Assembly: GCA_042095135.1 (NCBI GenBank)
Contig: JBELBV010000012.1
Span: 1 to 50,712 of the forward strand
From: UA16 sp042095135
GTDB taxonomy: Bacteria; Bacteroidota; Bacteroidia; Flavobacteriales_D; Sanyastnellaceae
Direction: 5' to 3'
Length of the DNA stretch: 50,712 nt
Part shown: positions 1 to 9,083 of the stretch, piece by piece
How positions within the stretch are numbered: the first letter of the stretch is position 1
How the letters are laid out: every line of letters begins with the position of its first letter
Notes under the pieces: model-generated
Databases searched by the model: none
What the model was told of the DNA's origin: nothing
The model's input: the letters and a program-made list of their open reading frames with translations, nothing else
Program-made: the position numbers and the translations under genes

Positions 1-2522
1 CTCGTGTTGGGGGTGACCGTGAATGTGGCTGTCCCGGTTGATGGGCAGGTGCCCGCGATGGTGTAGGTCAGGTCCCAAGTTCCTGTTCCTGCCGATTGGG
101 TGTCAAATACACCATCCGTGGTGCAGCAATCGACGCATGCTGCGGTCCAACTTCCGCCGTTGGTGACGGGAACCATCACCACTTCCCCTGTGCCCTCGCA
201 GAAACTCTGGTCGTCGATGGCCGCGTCCGGAACGCTTCCAATTTCCACCTCCACTGTGGTTGTCTGCGCACAAGGGTTATCGGACGAGTACGTAATGCTC
301 ACGGTACCCGGTGAGGCATCCGCTGGGGTCAACTGTCCGTTGGCCGAAAGGCAGTCCGCGCAGGTTCCAGTCCAGGTCCCGCTGTACAGATCGTCTGTTG
401 TCAACAGCACCGCTGCCGCATCGTTGCATACGAATTCAGGAGCGGTGACTTCCACCGGTTCGGGAGAGCTAAGGCTCACCTCGACTTCGGAGGGCACCAT
501 TGGACAGCCGTTGCTCGTGCCGCTCAACGTATAAGTGCCGGCATCCATTGAAGCGGTCACAGCGATGAACAACGCTTCATCGAACGTCACTGATGCGTCA
601 GGTGCCGTCCATTCCCAGGCAACATTGGGCACGGTGCTGTTGGGTTCGAGGGTCAGGCTGCTTCCTTCGCAAATTTCAATAGGCTCCGGGTCCAATGGCG
701 CTTGAATCGTTTCCGTCACCACGAGTTCGAATGTGGTCGGCTCTGAAAGGCACGACTCGGTCTCGATGACCAACGTGTATTCCCCCGCGTCCGAAGGATC
801 GGCATTGGAATAGGAGGCGGTGCTGTCTCCTTCGAAAATAAGGTTTCCTCCAGCATCTTCCCAAATCCAGTTGTCCGCCGCTGTCAAGGAAATAAACGAC
901 CAATCATCTCCTTCACACAGCGAATCGATGGGCACTACATCCGGTGCGGGAGGCTGCGCAGCCACAAATAGCTCGAGGGTATCCGGTAAAATCTCGCACT
1001 CGCCGGCCATGCCCGAAACCACGTACAGTCCGGCATCGTCAACGGTTAACGGACCAATGGTGATTTCATCGCCTTCGCCTTCAAATCCATTGGGTCCAAT
1101 CCATTCGTAGGAGGCCTCCAAAATGGGGGAGGCAAAAAGATTGGCTGTCTCCCCTGCGCACAGTTGATTGTCTGAAGTGAACGTGGAGTGCTGGTAGTTG
1201 GCGAAATCGCTGAAGTACCCGTAGCGGGTGCCAGAGGAGGCACCGCCATTGATGATTCCGAGGTGGAATTTCGCCGTGCCGTTGACCAGTCGAGAGGCAC
1301 CCCCGGTGGGCACAAACCCCGATGCGGTGATGTTGGCATACATCCATTCGCCTCCTGTTCCTGGCACATCGCTGAAGTTCACCGCGTTGATGTTCCCGGC
1401 ATTTCCATTGAACGTGAAGTCGCCTTCAGCACCGGTTGGCACTATGATTTTCATGCCGATGAAGTCATTGCTCGAACGCACAAAGGCCACTTCATCGGAT
1501 CCGGTGCAGGTAATGGGCGGGAGGATGGCACCGCCGACTTCGCAGCCAAAGCCGGTCATGTGCAGCGCGATCACAGGTGCGCTCGTTTCATAAAAAGCGG
1601 CCGGAGCGCTTAATGTATGAGCGTAGGTCTCTCCCGCATCGACAGTCCAAACGTTGGTGCCGTTGATGGAAATTGATGTATTGTCCTCGGTACCCAAAAT
1701 GAAGACCTTGTCGGGTCCATTGAGGTTTCCTTTGACGGCGATGTATTCAGTGCCTGCGATGGACACGGGAATAGCTTGGTCACCTAAAATGTCCTGGCAA
1801 TTTCCCGGAGGATAGGCCGAACCCAGCACACTGTCGTCGCTCATGGTGATGGCAATGGGCGCGGAACTCGTGATGTAGGTGCCAGCGGGGTGGTTTTCAG
1901 CTTGGGCGTTGGCCGCGCGAAGCGCATATGTTTCTCCCGCATTCAGGGTGATGGTGAAGGGTACACCAGCAGGATAGCCAACGAGTGCTGCCGTCGGCAC
2001 GACCGTTATTTCGGTGTTGTCCTCCGTGGCGACCAGGTCCATGGCCGCTTTGGATTGGGTGTAGAAATTATCGAGGTAATTCTGGAAGGGTACGTAGAAT
2101 TCGTTGCCCAAAGCCGAAGCTCCTTTCAACGCGAAAATATCCGGGTTGAGGTTGTGGTTGATTTCGTAGTAGGCGGTCACCGGTGCATCGGACGTGATGT
2201 GGAGCCCTTGGCTCAAAACGGTATTGAAGGGCGTGTTTTCGATGTCGTCAATCCACGGCGTCAAGTCCAGCGTTTGCGTTCCATTGGCCGCGATATTTAA
2301 CGTCTGAATCGGAAACGTGGGATTGGCCGGCTGGTCGACGGTCACTTGAGCCGCCGCTGTCAAGGTCGAAAAACGCAACAGAATGGGCTGATCGCCGTGG
2401 TTGGCCCATACTTCGGGCGCAGCAAACCAGAACTCCGTATCCAACTGACCCATGGCACTTTGCATGCTGCACGTCAGCGCCACGCATAACGAAACGAAAA
2501 GTCGAAAAAGACGGGCGGTCAT
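1..2522 (-). CDS. Secreted IgGFc-binding-like protein with Ig-like repeats (3' part outside window)
   Basis: Open from an ATG at 2522 down to the window edge (about 840 codons), so the C-terminus is missing. The N-terminus is a signal peptide ending near SMQSAMGQ, followed by LDTEFWFAAPEVWANHGD. The first ~460 residues align by eye, almost without gaps, with the product of 3415-6825 (shared KGNLNGPDKVF, LHMTGFGCEVGGAILPP, HLGIINGGASSGTRYGYFS). This head resembles the IgGFc-binding N-terminal domain family. It is followed by repeated Ig/PKD-like units of the pattern 'CEG..W.F....W.W......DAG.Y.L......C.S'. The start lies 20 bases after the blh stop, so it is probably the last gene of a three-gene unit. 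By analogy with the paralog, a type IX sorting tail is expected beyond the window. Role inferred: cell-surface or adhesin-like exoprotein. Confidence 0.85.
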   Translation of the reverse strand, partial: MTARLFRLFVSLCVALTCSMQSAMGQLDTEFWFAAPEVWANHGDQPILLRFSTLTAAAQVTVDQPANPTFPIQTLNIAANGTQTLDLTPWIDDIENTPFNTVLSQGLHITSDAPVTAYYEINHNLNPDIFALKGASALGNEFYVPFQNYLDNFYTQSKAAMDLVATEDNTEITVVPTAALVGYPAGVPFTITLNAGETYALRAANAQAENHPAGTYITSSAPIAITMSDDSVLGSAYPPGNCQDILGDQAIPVSIAGTEYIAVKGNLNGPDKVFILGTEDNTSISINGTNVWTVDAGETYAHTLSAPAAFYETSAPVIALHMTGFGCEVGGAILPPITCTGSDEVAFVRSSNDFIGMKIIVPTGAEGDFTFNGNAGNINAVNFSDVPGTGGEWMYANITASGFVPTGGASRLVNGTAKFHLGIINGGASSGTRYGYFSDFANYQHSTFTSDNQLCAGETANLFASPILEASYEWIGPNGFEGEGDEITIGPLTVDDAGLYVVSGMAGECEILPDTLELFVAAQPPAPDVVPIDSLCEGDDWSFISLTAADNWIWEDAGGNLIFEGDSTASYSNADPSDAGEYTLVIETESCLSEPTTFELVVTETIQAPLDPEPIEICEGSSLTLEPNSTVPNVAWEWTAPDASVTFDEALFIAVTASMDAGTYTLSGTSNGCPMVPSEVEVSLSSPEPVEVTAPEFVCNDAAAVLLTTDDLYSGTWTGTCADCLSANGQLTPADASPGTVSITYSSDNPCAQTTTVEVEIGSVPDAAIDDQSFCEGTGEVVMVPVTNGGSWTAACVDCCTTDGVFDTQSAGTGTWDLTYTIAGTCPSTGTATFTVTPNT

Positions 2523-2542
2523 AGGGGATTGGTGGGGAAATG

Positions 2543-3418
2543 TCAACGTCGGCGCTTGGTTGTAGACATTAGAAACCAATGCGACTCGAAGATATGGGGA
2601 ATGCTGATGCAACCCAATAACATGAAAAACGCACCAACCGTTGCATCCGACTGCACGGTTTCCGGATTGCCGAATGCCCAAATGCCGAGGCCGATGAGCG
2701 CAATGGCTCCAGCGGTGAAGGGCAGGGCTTTCAGCCACAGGGATGTAGAGGACATCCCCAACCGCTGGCGCAAGTGGTGCCAGCCGGAGGCGCTGTGCTG
2801 TCCGACGAAGTACAATCCGAATGACAGCAACACGGGAATCCACGGAGTCATTCCAATCAAAGCGATGGCGAGCCCCCATGCCCCATGTTTCATCCGCATG
2901 GCAGCGATGCCGCATGAAATCAGCCCGGCAGTGAACGCAAATTGCAATTCCTCCTGCAGGTGAAGAATTCCGTTGAGCGCATTCGAGCCAATGCCCATTT
3001 GGCCGATGATGGGGTTGACTTCTTCCACGTGCCAACTCAAGATCATGCCCAATGCCACCGTGCCCCAGGCCATGTGGCCTTTTGAAATTCCCCACCGTTC
3101 AAAATCCGCCTGACCAAAATGCCAAGCGCTCAGCAGCAAGAAGGCGAGGAGGCCCGCGTGCGGAAACATCCACCAAGCGCCAAGTACCGCAGCGATGGCC
3201 AGCAGGTACAGCACGATGTAGATACCGGAATGCCGGTCGGGTGATCGGTGGCGATGCGTCCATACATCCAACGCACCGTGTGGAATGCCGATAGCCAACA
3301 ACCCAAGCATCAGCAGCACCCCGAGAAAGGTGTCCGACCACGCTACGCCTGCCCCACTCAAAGCGATGTACGCCGCGGCAAGGGCGATCAGCCCGAAGGG
3401 ACGTGTGTATTCGTTCAT
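2543..3418 (-). CDS. blh: Brp/Blh-family beta-carotene 15,15'-dioxygenase
   Basis: A 291-residue multi-spanning membrane protein of the Brp/Blh family, which cleaves beta-carotene into two retinal molecules to supply microbial rhodopsins. The family's histidine motifs are visible: GIPHGALD (44-51, His47), SAWHFGQAD (97-105, His100), VGQHSASGWHH (205-215) and SIPHIF (272-277). Length is typical of the family. The ATG overlaps the stop of the upstream gene as ATGA (3415-3418), which suggests translational coupling, and the next gene begins 20 bases after the stop. No rhodopsin or carotenoid gene lies in this window. The partners are two paralogous secreted proteins, an unusual setting for blh. 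Assignment is from motifs and is strong; the rhodopsin link is inference. Confidence 0.93.
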   Translation of the reverse strand: MNEYTRPFGLIALAAAYIALSGAGVAWSDTFLGVLLMLGLLAIGIPHGALDVWTHRHRSPDRHSGIYIVLYLLAIAAVLGAWWMFPHAGLLAFLLLSAWHFGQADFERWGISKGHMAWGTVALGMILSWHVEEVNPIIGQMGIGSNALNGILHLQEELQFAFTAGLISCGIAAMRMKHGAWGLAIALIGMTPWIPVLLSFGLYFVGQHSASGWHHLRQRLGMSSTSLWLKALPFTAGAIALIGLGIWAFGNPETVQSDATVGAFFMLLGCISIPHIFESHWFLMSTTKRRR

Positions 3419-6400
3419 CGAACGAGGGTTAAACTGCCCACGAGACGGATGGGACCCGGTTCGGTGTAGGTGGTTGTACCGTTTTCATCCGTGATGCTCA
3501 AATCGCCCTCGTTGCGGTTGATAACGACCTCGTAGTAGTAGGTGCCTTCAACGGCCTCTTCCGAGGTGGGCTCCCAACCGGCGGCATTTCCAAAGTCTTG
3601 TGATTCGTAGACCACTTGGCCCCACCGGTTGAAGATTCGACACATGCTGAAGGGGAAATAGGTCAAATCTGGCAATGCGAAACGTTCGTTCTGCCCATCC
3701 TGGTTGGGCGAGATTACATTGGGAACCACCAAAGCGCACAGTACGGTCGTCACATCGAATGTACCCTCGGCCGTCAAGTTGCATGGAGCTCCCGTGTTCA
3801 AATAGGCGGTATATACACCATCGTACAAGGCCACCATCCCTGGGCCTTCACCAAATTCAATGGTGTTTTCATCGCTGTCGGTGAAGGTCCATTCCACAGC
3901 GTACAGGGGATCCCATTCAGGCAAATCCAAGGCCGGTGTGTTGTCCGGGCAGTGCTCCACATCGATGGGTCCGAAGTTGGCCGCAATGATTTCGGGCAGC
4001 GGGGCAACTTCAAGCTCAGCGGTCACAACGGGAGAGGGGCAATTGGAGGCTACCACGTACGCTTCATACGTTCCGGCCGCGCCAAGCGGTACCGCATCTA
4101 ATGGCCACGTCGTTCCAGAGAAATTGCCCCAATAGGGATGGAACCACTGGATGGTGCCTTCACCGTCGGCTTCAGCACTCAACGACCAATCGGACCCTTC
4201 GCAGATCTCCGTGAACCCGCTCAACACGGGAGGCGCAGGGGTTGGGAATACATCCAGGTACACCGAATCGGGATTCATGGGGCACGTGCCGACCGCGCCG
4301 TTGACGACGTACCAGCCGGATTCATCGGGTTGGGCGTTGTTCAGCGTGAATGCTTGTGCATTGGAGGCAACCCCATCCGGTCCGCTCCACGACCAAGCGG
4401 TGCCATCGGGACCGCTTCCGTCCAGCATCCATTCATCGCCCTGGCAGATTTGATCGGCATCAATCGGCGTGCCGCTGGCATCGAGGATTTCCAAGTCTTG
4501 AGGGGGGACGAGGTTGAAGTCAAACGGGACTGGCCCTGCGATGCACCCCAAGTAATCCACGCTCACCCCATAGGTTTGCGCATCTTCCCAATTCGCATCA
4601 GCAATCACCCATGGATTGCCGGAACCCAGGCTGTCGCCATTGGCGTCGAACCACGTCACATCAGCTGTTCCATATGCCGTATAGATCGCGGAAAACGTGG
4701 CCTCATTGCCGAGACAGACCGCAGGGGCTTCTACGGCCTGAATCACCGGATTTTCAATAACGTCCACCCAGGTTGAATCCGGCACCAGCGGGCATCCTTC
4801 GGCTTCGCCCTGCACGGTATACCATCCTGAGTCGTCGGGTTGGCTGTTGTTGACTTGGATCCCCAGTTGATTGCCCACAGTCTGGCCTTCTGGATTCGTC
4901 CACGTCAAGGAGGCCCCGGCGATGGGCAAGGCTTCAAGAGTGAAATTCTCCCCTTGGCACAATGCAGCGCTTTCACTTTCGATGCTGAGTGATTGCTGGG
5001 GAGTGACTTCTACGTCCCACAAAGTCGGTGGCGATAAGCAGCCGTGGTCGTTAATCACCAGGGTGTAGATGCCATCGTTGTCTAAGGTCACTGCTGACTC
5101 CATGATGCTGTCGGCACTGGGGTAAAATCCAGAGGGTCCTGACCATTGGTACTGCACCGTTTCTCCAGAGGGGGTCGATAGCACGAGCGGTGCCCCTTCG
5201 CACACCACCGAGTCTCCTAGGATTTCGGGGGCCTCGGGGAATGGATACACCAATAGGTTGAGCGTGTCGTTTTCAATGGGACACGCCCCGACGAATCCGG
5301 ATACCACGTATTCGCCGGCATCATCCAGCCCCACTTCACCAAACGGAAAGGGATTGCCTTGCCCTGAGAATCCGTTGGGCCCTGTCCAGTCGTAGGTCGC
5401 GCCGAGGAGCAGGTTGGATTCCAGGTCGAGCTCATCGCCTTCGCACAGGGTGTTGTCGTTGACTTGAACGACGTAAGCTTGGGCGGCGTAATTGCTGAAA
5501 TAGCCGTAGCGTGTTCCTGAAGAGGCTCCACCATTGATGATCCCCAAATGAAAGGTCGAGCTTGAGTTGTACAATCGGGAAGCAGACAACTGGGGCACGA
5601 ACGAAGACGCCGTGATGTTGGCGTACTTCCATTCTCCATCCGTTCCAGGCACATCGCTGAATTGGCTCGCGTTGATCAAGGCAGGGTTCCCGTTGAATTC
5701 AAAATCACCTTCACCACCAGCAGGGACCAAAATTTTCAATCCCATGAACTCATTGGTCGAACGGATGAAGGCCACTTCCTGTGAACCGGTGCAAACGATG
5801 GGAGGCAAAAGGGCTCCGCCGACTTCGCAGCCGAATCCGGTCAAGTGCAAGGCGTAAACAGGACTGCTCGCTTCGTAATACGCAGAGTTGGCGTAGAGCG
5901 TATGCGTGTAGATGGAAGTGAGGGTGTTCAAGGTGGTTACCACGTTTCCGTTGACGGAGATGGTGGTGTTCGGTTCTGTGGGGATAAAAAACACCTTGTC
6001 CGGTCCGTTGAGGTTGCCCTTGATGGCGATGTATTCCGTGCCGACGATTTCTACGGGCACAATTTGGTCGCCGAAGAGGTCCGCACAGCCGCCGTAAGGG
6101 GTCCCGTTGAGGGAATCGTCGCTGATGGTGATGGCAATCGGCTTGTCCGAATTCACGACGGTTCCGAACGGGTGTTGGCTCGCCGCCGTGGATGTCGCCC
6201 GACCGCTCCACGTTTCGCCGGCGTCGAGGGTGATCGTGAAGGTGACATTCTGCGGGTGCCCGACGATGGGTTTTCGCGGGGTAATTTCAATGGTGGTGTT
6301 GTCCTCGGTGGCCACAATATCAAAGCCAGCAGGTGACTGCGTGTAGCCGTTATTCAAGTAATTTTGGAACGGGACATAAAAGGCGGTGCCAAGTGCATTC

Positions 6401-6825
6401 GCACCTTTCAACGCGTAGATGTCTGGGTTGAGGTTGTTGGAGGGATTGACCTCATAATAGGCTTGGATCAGTGAAGTGGAACTGATTTTAATGCCCTTAT
6501 TCAGAACGGTATTCGCTGGTTTGTTTTCGACTTGTGCCAGCCATGGAGCCAAGCTGATGGAGCTCACACTGTTCGCCGGTACCGAGATGGTCTGCGTGGG
6601 AAAGGCGCCGTTGGCCGGCTGTTCCACGGTGACAATCGCCGACTGATCGAACGTCGCAAAACGCAGGAGGGTTGGACTATCGCCGTGGTTGGCCCAGACT
6701 TCTGGAGCAACAAACCAGAACTCGGTATCCACCTGCGCATGCGTGCGTCCCAACCCACTCAGCAGGCAAGCAATAAGCACGAATCGCACGAAGGGGGGCA
6801 GCCGTTTCAATTTCAAGTCAGTCAA
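3415..6825 (-). CDS. T9SS type B-sorted IgGFc-binding-like protein with Ig-like repeats
   Basis: 1136 residues. The signal peptide (basic KLKR, hydrophobic FVRFVLIACLLSGL, cleavage near THAQ) leads into a head domain at about 30-480, starting VDTEFWFVAPEVWANHGD, that resembles IgGFc-binding N-terminal domains. Several Ig/PKD-like units follow at about 490-1030, each with 'CEG/CQG ... YxWxGPxGF ... DxGxYxLxV ... GC'. The C-terminus (PNVISPNQDGQNERF ... FNRWGQVVYES ... GTYYYEV) is a gliding-motility-associated type B sorting domain, so export by the type IX system is expected. The start read here is TTG (6823-6825); an in-frame stop lies about 20 bases upstream, and no nearby ATG fits the signal peptide. 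It is the first gene of a unit with blh and a paralog. Paralogy with 1-2522 is obvious over the head domain. Confidence 0.92.
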   Translation of the reverse strand: MTDLKLKRLPPFVRFVLIACLLSGLGRTHAQVDTEFWFVAPEVWANHGDSPTLLRFATFDQSAIVTVEQPANGAFPTQTISVPANSVSSISLAPWLAQVENKPANTVLNKGIKISSTSLIQAYYEVNPSNNLNPDIYALKGANALGTAFYVPFQNYLNNGYTQSPAGFDIVATEDNTTIEITPRKPIVGHPQNVTFTITLDAGETWSGRATSTAASQHPFGTVVNSDKPIAITISDDSLNGTPYGGCADLFGDQIVPVEIVGTEYIAIKGNLNGPDKVFFIPTEPNTTISVNGNVVTTLNTLTSIYTHTLYANSAYYEASSPVYALHLTGFGCEVGGALLPPIVCTGSQEVAFIRSTNEFMGLKILVPAGGEGDFEFNGNPALINASQFSDVPGTDGEWKYANITASSFVPQLSASRLYNSSSTFHLGIINGGASSGTRYGYFSNYAAQAYVVQVNDNTLCEGDELDLESNLLLGATYDWTGPNGFSGQGNPFPFGEVGLDDAGEYVVSGFVGACPIENDTLNLLVYPFPEAPEILGDSVVCEGAPLVLSTPSGETVQYQWSGPSGFYPSADSIMESAVTLDNDGIYTLVINDHGCLSPPTLWDVEVTPQQSLSIESESAALCQGENFTLEALPIAGASLTWTNPEGQTVGNQLGIQVNNSQPDDSGWYTVQGEAEGCPLVPDSTWVDVIENPVIQAVEAPAVCLGNEATFSAIYTAYGTADVTWFDANGDSLGSGNPWVIADANWEDAQTYGVSVDYLGCIAGPVPFDFNLVPPQDLEILDASGTPIDADQICQGDEWMLDGSGPDGTAWSWSGPDGVASNAQAFTLNNAQPDESGWYVVNGAVGTCPMNPDSVYLDVFPTPAPPVLSGFTEICEGSDWSLSAEADGEGTIQWFHPYWGNFSGTTWPLDAVPLGAAGTYEAYVVASNCPSPVVTAELEVAPLPEIIAANFGPIDVEHCPDNTPALDLPEWDPLYAVEWTFTDSDENTIEFGEGPGMVALYDGVYTAYLNTGAPCNLTAEGTFDVTTVLCALVVPNVISPNQDGQNERFALPDLTYFPFSMCRIFNRWGQVVYESQDFGNAAGWEPTSEEAVEGTYYYEVVINRNEGDLSITDENGTTTYTEPGPIRLVGSLTLVR

Positions 6826-6893
6826 TAGGTTGGAGCAAGGTAATTATTTCAACGCAACGAAAAGGCGTTTACTCCCGTATACCGGACAAGAAA

Positions 6894-7295
6894 ATGAATC
6901 CCATGGCTTACCTCTGGAACCCCAATGCCCTCCCTCAATTTGATAACGACTCGCTGATTTTGCGCATTCCGGCTTCCGGGCTGTTTGCCCGTGTTTCAGG
7001 GCCGATTGTGGAATTGCTAAGCCAACTGCCGTTCTCAGAGATTGATGCCGCCGCTGCTGCTTGGCAGGAGCGCTGTGGCCGAGCAGACCTTGAGGCGCAA
7101 AGCGCGAGCATCATTTGGCACGAATTGGTTGACCTTGGAGCCATTCGGGAAGTTCAATTTGACAAGCCATTGAATCCGGCGCCAGACGGGCAGTGGATTG
7201 AGCTGGACGCTGGTCAACGTCATTCACGCCTTCACCGGTTCATGGGCGCTCAGGGCTTCCTCGCCGATGACGATGTTCTTCACGCAGGAGCGTGA
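6894..7295 (+). CDS. Hypothetical protein, 133 residues, possible PqqD-like fold
   Basis: Not recognised with certainty. Starts are possible at 6894 (MNPMAYLW) or 6906 (MAYLWNPN). There is no signal peptide and no membrane segment. Residues 15-95 read as a short beta-rich part (DNDSLILRIPASGLFARVSG) followed by helices (PIVELLSQLPF, AAAAAWQERCG, ASIIWHELVDLGAI). That layout recalls the small winged-helix PqqD/RiPP-recognition fold, in which a beta segment precedes a helix ending in 'L...G.I'. No radical SAM enzyme or precursor peptide is seen nearby, so the resemblance is only suggestive. It lies divergent from the 6825 gene with 68 bases between them, and a lipoprotein gene follows after 41 bases. 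It might also be a non-functional frame. Confidence 0.55.
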   Translation: MNPMAYLWNPNALPQFDNDSLILRIPASGLFARVSGPIVELLSQLPFSEIDAAAAAWQERCGRADLEAQSASIIWHELVDLGAIREVQFDKPLNPAPDGQWIELDAGQRHSRLHRFMGAQGFLADDDVLHAGA

Positions 7296-7336
7296 AGCAC
7301 GCGCTTGGCCGTGTATCTTCGTCCAAACTTTGAACC

Positions 7337-7753
7337 ATGTTTGGACGCCTCTTTTTTCCGATCAAGAGCATTGGGTTTGTAGCCTTGGCCATCTCGCTGT
7401 TTTCATGCGAAGGCAACACCCGGCTCGAGTGGAACTTGCAAAATCACTCTTCAGAAGATGTTTATGTCGTGCACAAGGCCTGGGATTACAGTTCCATCCC
7501 GCCCGACACGGTGTCCATACCTGCAGGAGAGACCTTCCTGCTTGGAGTCAATGATGTTCTCGGAGGCAATTCCATTCCGTGGGATCCGGCCAGTTTCATT
7601 GATACGCTGTTTGTGACCTCCGCTACTGGAGCGTTGTGTACCAAGGACTGGGCCGATACAGAAAATTGGGGGATTGTGAGTGAAGAGGAAAGCCGCATCC
7701 CTTCCAGCTGGTCGCATACCTATTTCTTTCGCGTCGAGGACACGGACTTTTAA
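7337..7753 (+). CDS. Small predicted lipoprotein
   Basis: 138 residues. The N-terminus (MFGRLFFPIKSIGFVALAISLFSCEGN) is a typical lipoprotein signal, with a lipobox ending in Cys at about residue 24. The mature part is mostly beta-prone (LEWNLQNHSSEDVYVVHKAWD, IPAGETFLLGVND, TYFFRVEDTDF) and has no family I recognise. Its TAA stop (7751-7753) interlocks with the TAA stop of the convergent amn gene (7750-7752) in a shared TTAA, so no terminator separates the two. Location inferred: membrane-anchored in the periplasm or at the outer membrane. Function unknown. Confidence 0.75.
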   Translation: MFGRLFFPIKSIGFVALAISLFSCEGNTRLEWNLQNHSSEDVYVVHKAWDYSSIPPDTVSIPAGETFLLGVNDVLGGNSIPWDPASFIDTLFVTSATGALCTKDWADTENWGIVSEEESRIPSSWSHTYFFRVEDTDF

Positions 7754-8523
7754 CGCCACTTCAGGTGTTTGATCGACCGTCCTTCCGATTGGATTTCCTT
7801 GAGGGAGTCGATGCCAATGCGGATGTGTTCATCTACGAAAGATGCCGTGACTTTCGCGTCGCTGGCATCGGTTTTCACTCCTGACGGGGTCATGGGCTCG
7901 TCGCTCACGAGCAGCAACGCCCCGACGGACAATCGGTTCGCGAATCCCACACTGAATAGGGTGGCCGTCTCCATGTCGATGGCTTGAGCACGGGTACTGC
8001 GCAGGTACGCTTTGAACGCATCGTCGTGCTCCCACACCCGGCGGTTGGTGGTGTACACCGATCCCGTGTAATAATCCCGGTTGTAATCCCGAACGGTTGA
8101 GGAGATGGCACGCTGCAAAGCAAAGCTGGGTAAGGCTGGCACCTCAGGTGGGAAGTAGTCATTTGACGTACCCTCGCCGCGAATCCCAGCCAACGGCAGG
8201 ATGAGGTCACCGATGCGATTTTTTTCCTTCAAGGCTCCGCATTTGCCCAAGAAGAGCACGGCCTTCGGTGCGATGGCCGAGAGGAGATCCATAACCGTGG
8301 CTGCATTGGCGCTGCCCATGCCGAAGTTGATCATGGTGGTGTCATCTGCCGTCGCGCAGGGCATGGCTTTCTCGCGGCCCACAATTTCACATCCATTCCA
8401 TTCGGCGAACTTCTCCAGGTAGTTGCTGAAGTTGGTCAGGAGGATGTGGCTTCCGAAATCATCCAATTGCATGCCTGTGTAACGGGGTAGCCAATTGGTT
8501 ACGATGTCTTGTTTCGTTCGCAT
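7750..8523 (-). CDS. amn: AMP nucleosidase
   Basis: About 257 residues from ATG 8523 (MRTKQDIVTNWLPRYTG); an ATG at 8541 would add six residues. The 8523 start fits the usual N-terminus of the short Bacteroidota AMP nucleosidases, which lack the extra N-terminal domain of the E. coli enzyme. The enzyme hydrolyses AMP to adenine and ribose 5-phosphate. Visible motifs are INFGMGSANAATVMDLLSA, VLFLGKCGALKEKNRIGD, GEGTSNDYFPPEVPALPSF, TTNRRVWEHDD, AIDMETATLFSVGFA (purine/ribose-binding Met-Glu of the phosphorylase superfamily) and LLVSDEPMTPSGVKT. It is divergent from cytidine deaminase with about 50 bases between starts, which places a purine enzyme beside the pyrimidine-salvage run. Confidence 0.95.
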   Translation of the reverse strand: MRTKQDIVTNWLPRYTGMQLDDFGSHILLTNFSNYLEKFAEWNGCEIVGREKAMPCATADDTTMINFGMGSANAATVMDLLSAIAPKAVLFLGKCGALKEKNRIGDLILPLAGIRGEGTSNDYFPPEVPALPSFALQRAISSTVRDYNRDYYTGSVYTTNRRVWEHDDAFKAYLRSTRAQAIDMETATLFSVGFANRLSVGALLLVSDEPMTPSGVKTDASDAKVTASFVDEHIRIGIDSLKEIQSEGRSIKHLKWR

Positions 8524-8573
8524 GATGCCAAGGTAACGCATCCCCGACCAAATAAATTTTCTTTACTTGCGGC

Positions 8574-9059
8574 ATGATTCAGCGCATTGAACGGTCCTTT
8601 CGCCTTGAGGAATGGCGGGCGAACGAGCTTCCATCTTCCGATTTGGAGTTGCTCCAGTCCGCGCACAAGGCGTGCCAATCGGCTTATTCCCCGTATTCGA
8701 AATTTAATGTTGGCTCCTCGGTCCGGTTGGCTTCAGGGACCATTGTAGCTGGTAGTAACCAGGAAAATTCGGCCTATCCCAGCGGGTTGTGTGCTGAGCG
8801 CGTTGCCTTTTTTGCCGCAGGTGCACAGCATCCGGATGACCCTATCGTAGCCGCGGCGGTCGTAACCGACAGCACCATGCCCGTACTCGATTTCTCGCCG
8901 TGTGGCGGTTGCCGACAAGTGATGATTGAAACAGAAGATCGACAGGGTGCACCGATTCGATTTTTGATGCAGACGGGCGCGTCAAATGTGCTGGTTTCGG
9001 CAGACGTTTCCCAGTTCTTGCCCTTGTCGTTCAAGCTGCCTGCGCACCGCAACCCTTAA
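8574..9059 (+). CDS. cdd: Cytidine deaminase
   Basis: 161 residues. Deaminates cytidine and deoxycytidine to uridine and deoxyuridine. Zinc and catalytic motifs are complete: GLCAERVAF (Cys73, Glu75) and SPCGGCRQV (Cys110, Cys113). The substrate region AYSPYSKFNVGSSV (37-50) and QENSAYPSG are also typical of the family. It is somewhat longer than the common tetrameric forms (about 130-140), from a 25-residue N-terminal extension and a short tail. It is the first gene of a closely spaced plus-strand run (cdd, barrel protein, nupC-type transporter, deoA). This run provides uptake and breakdown of pyrimidine nucleosides. Confidence 0.95.
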   Translation: MIQRIERSFRLEEWRANELPSSDLELLQSAHKACQSAYSPYSKFNVGSSVRLASGTIVAGSNQENSAYPSGLCAERVAFFAAGAQHPDDPIVAAAVVTDSTMPVLDFSPCGGCRQVMIETEDRQGAPIRFLMQTGASNVLVSADVSQFLPLSFKLPAHRNP

Positions 9060-9083
9060 GCCCGGTTTGACGTATACCGCAGC

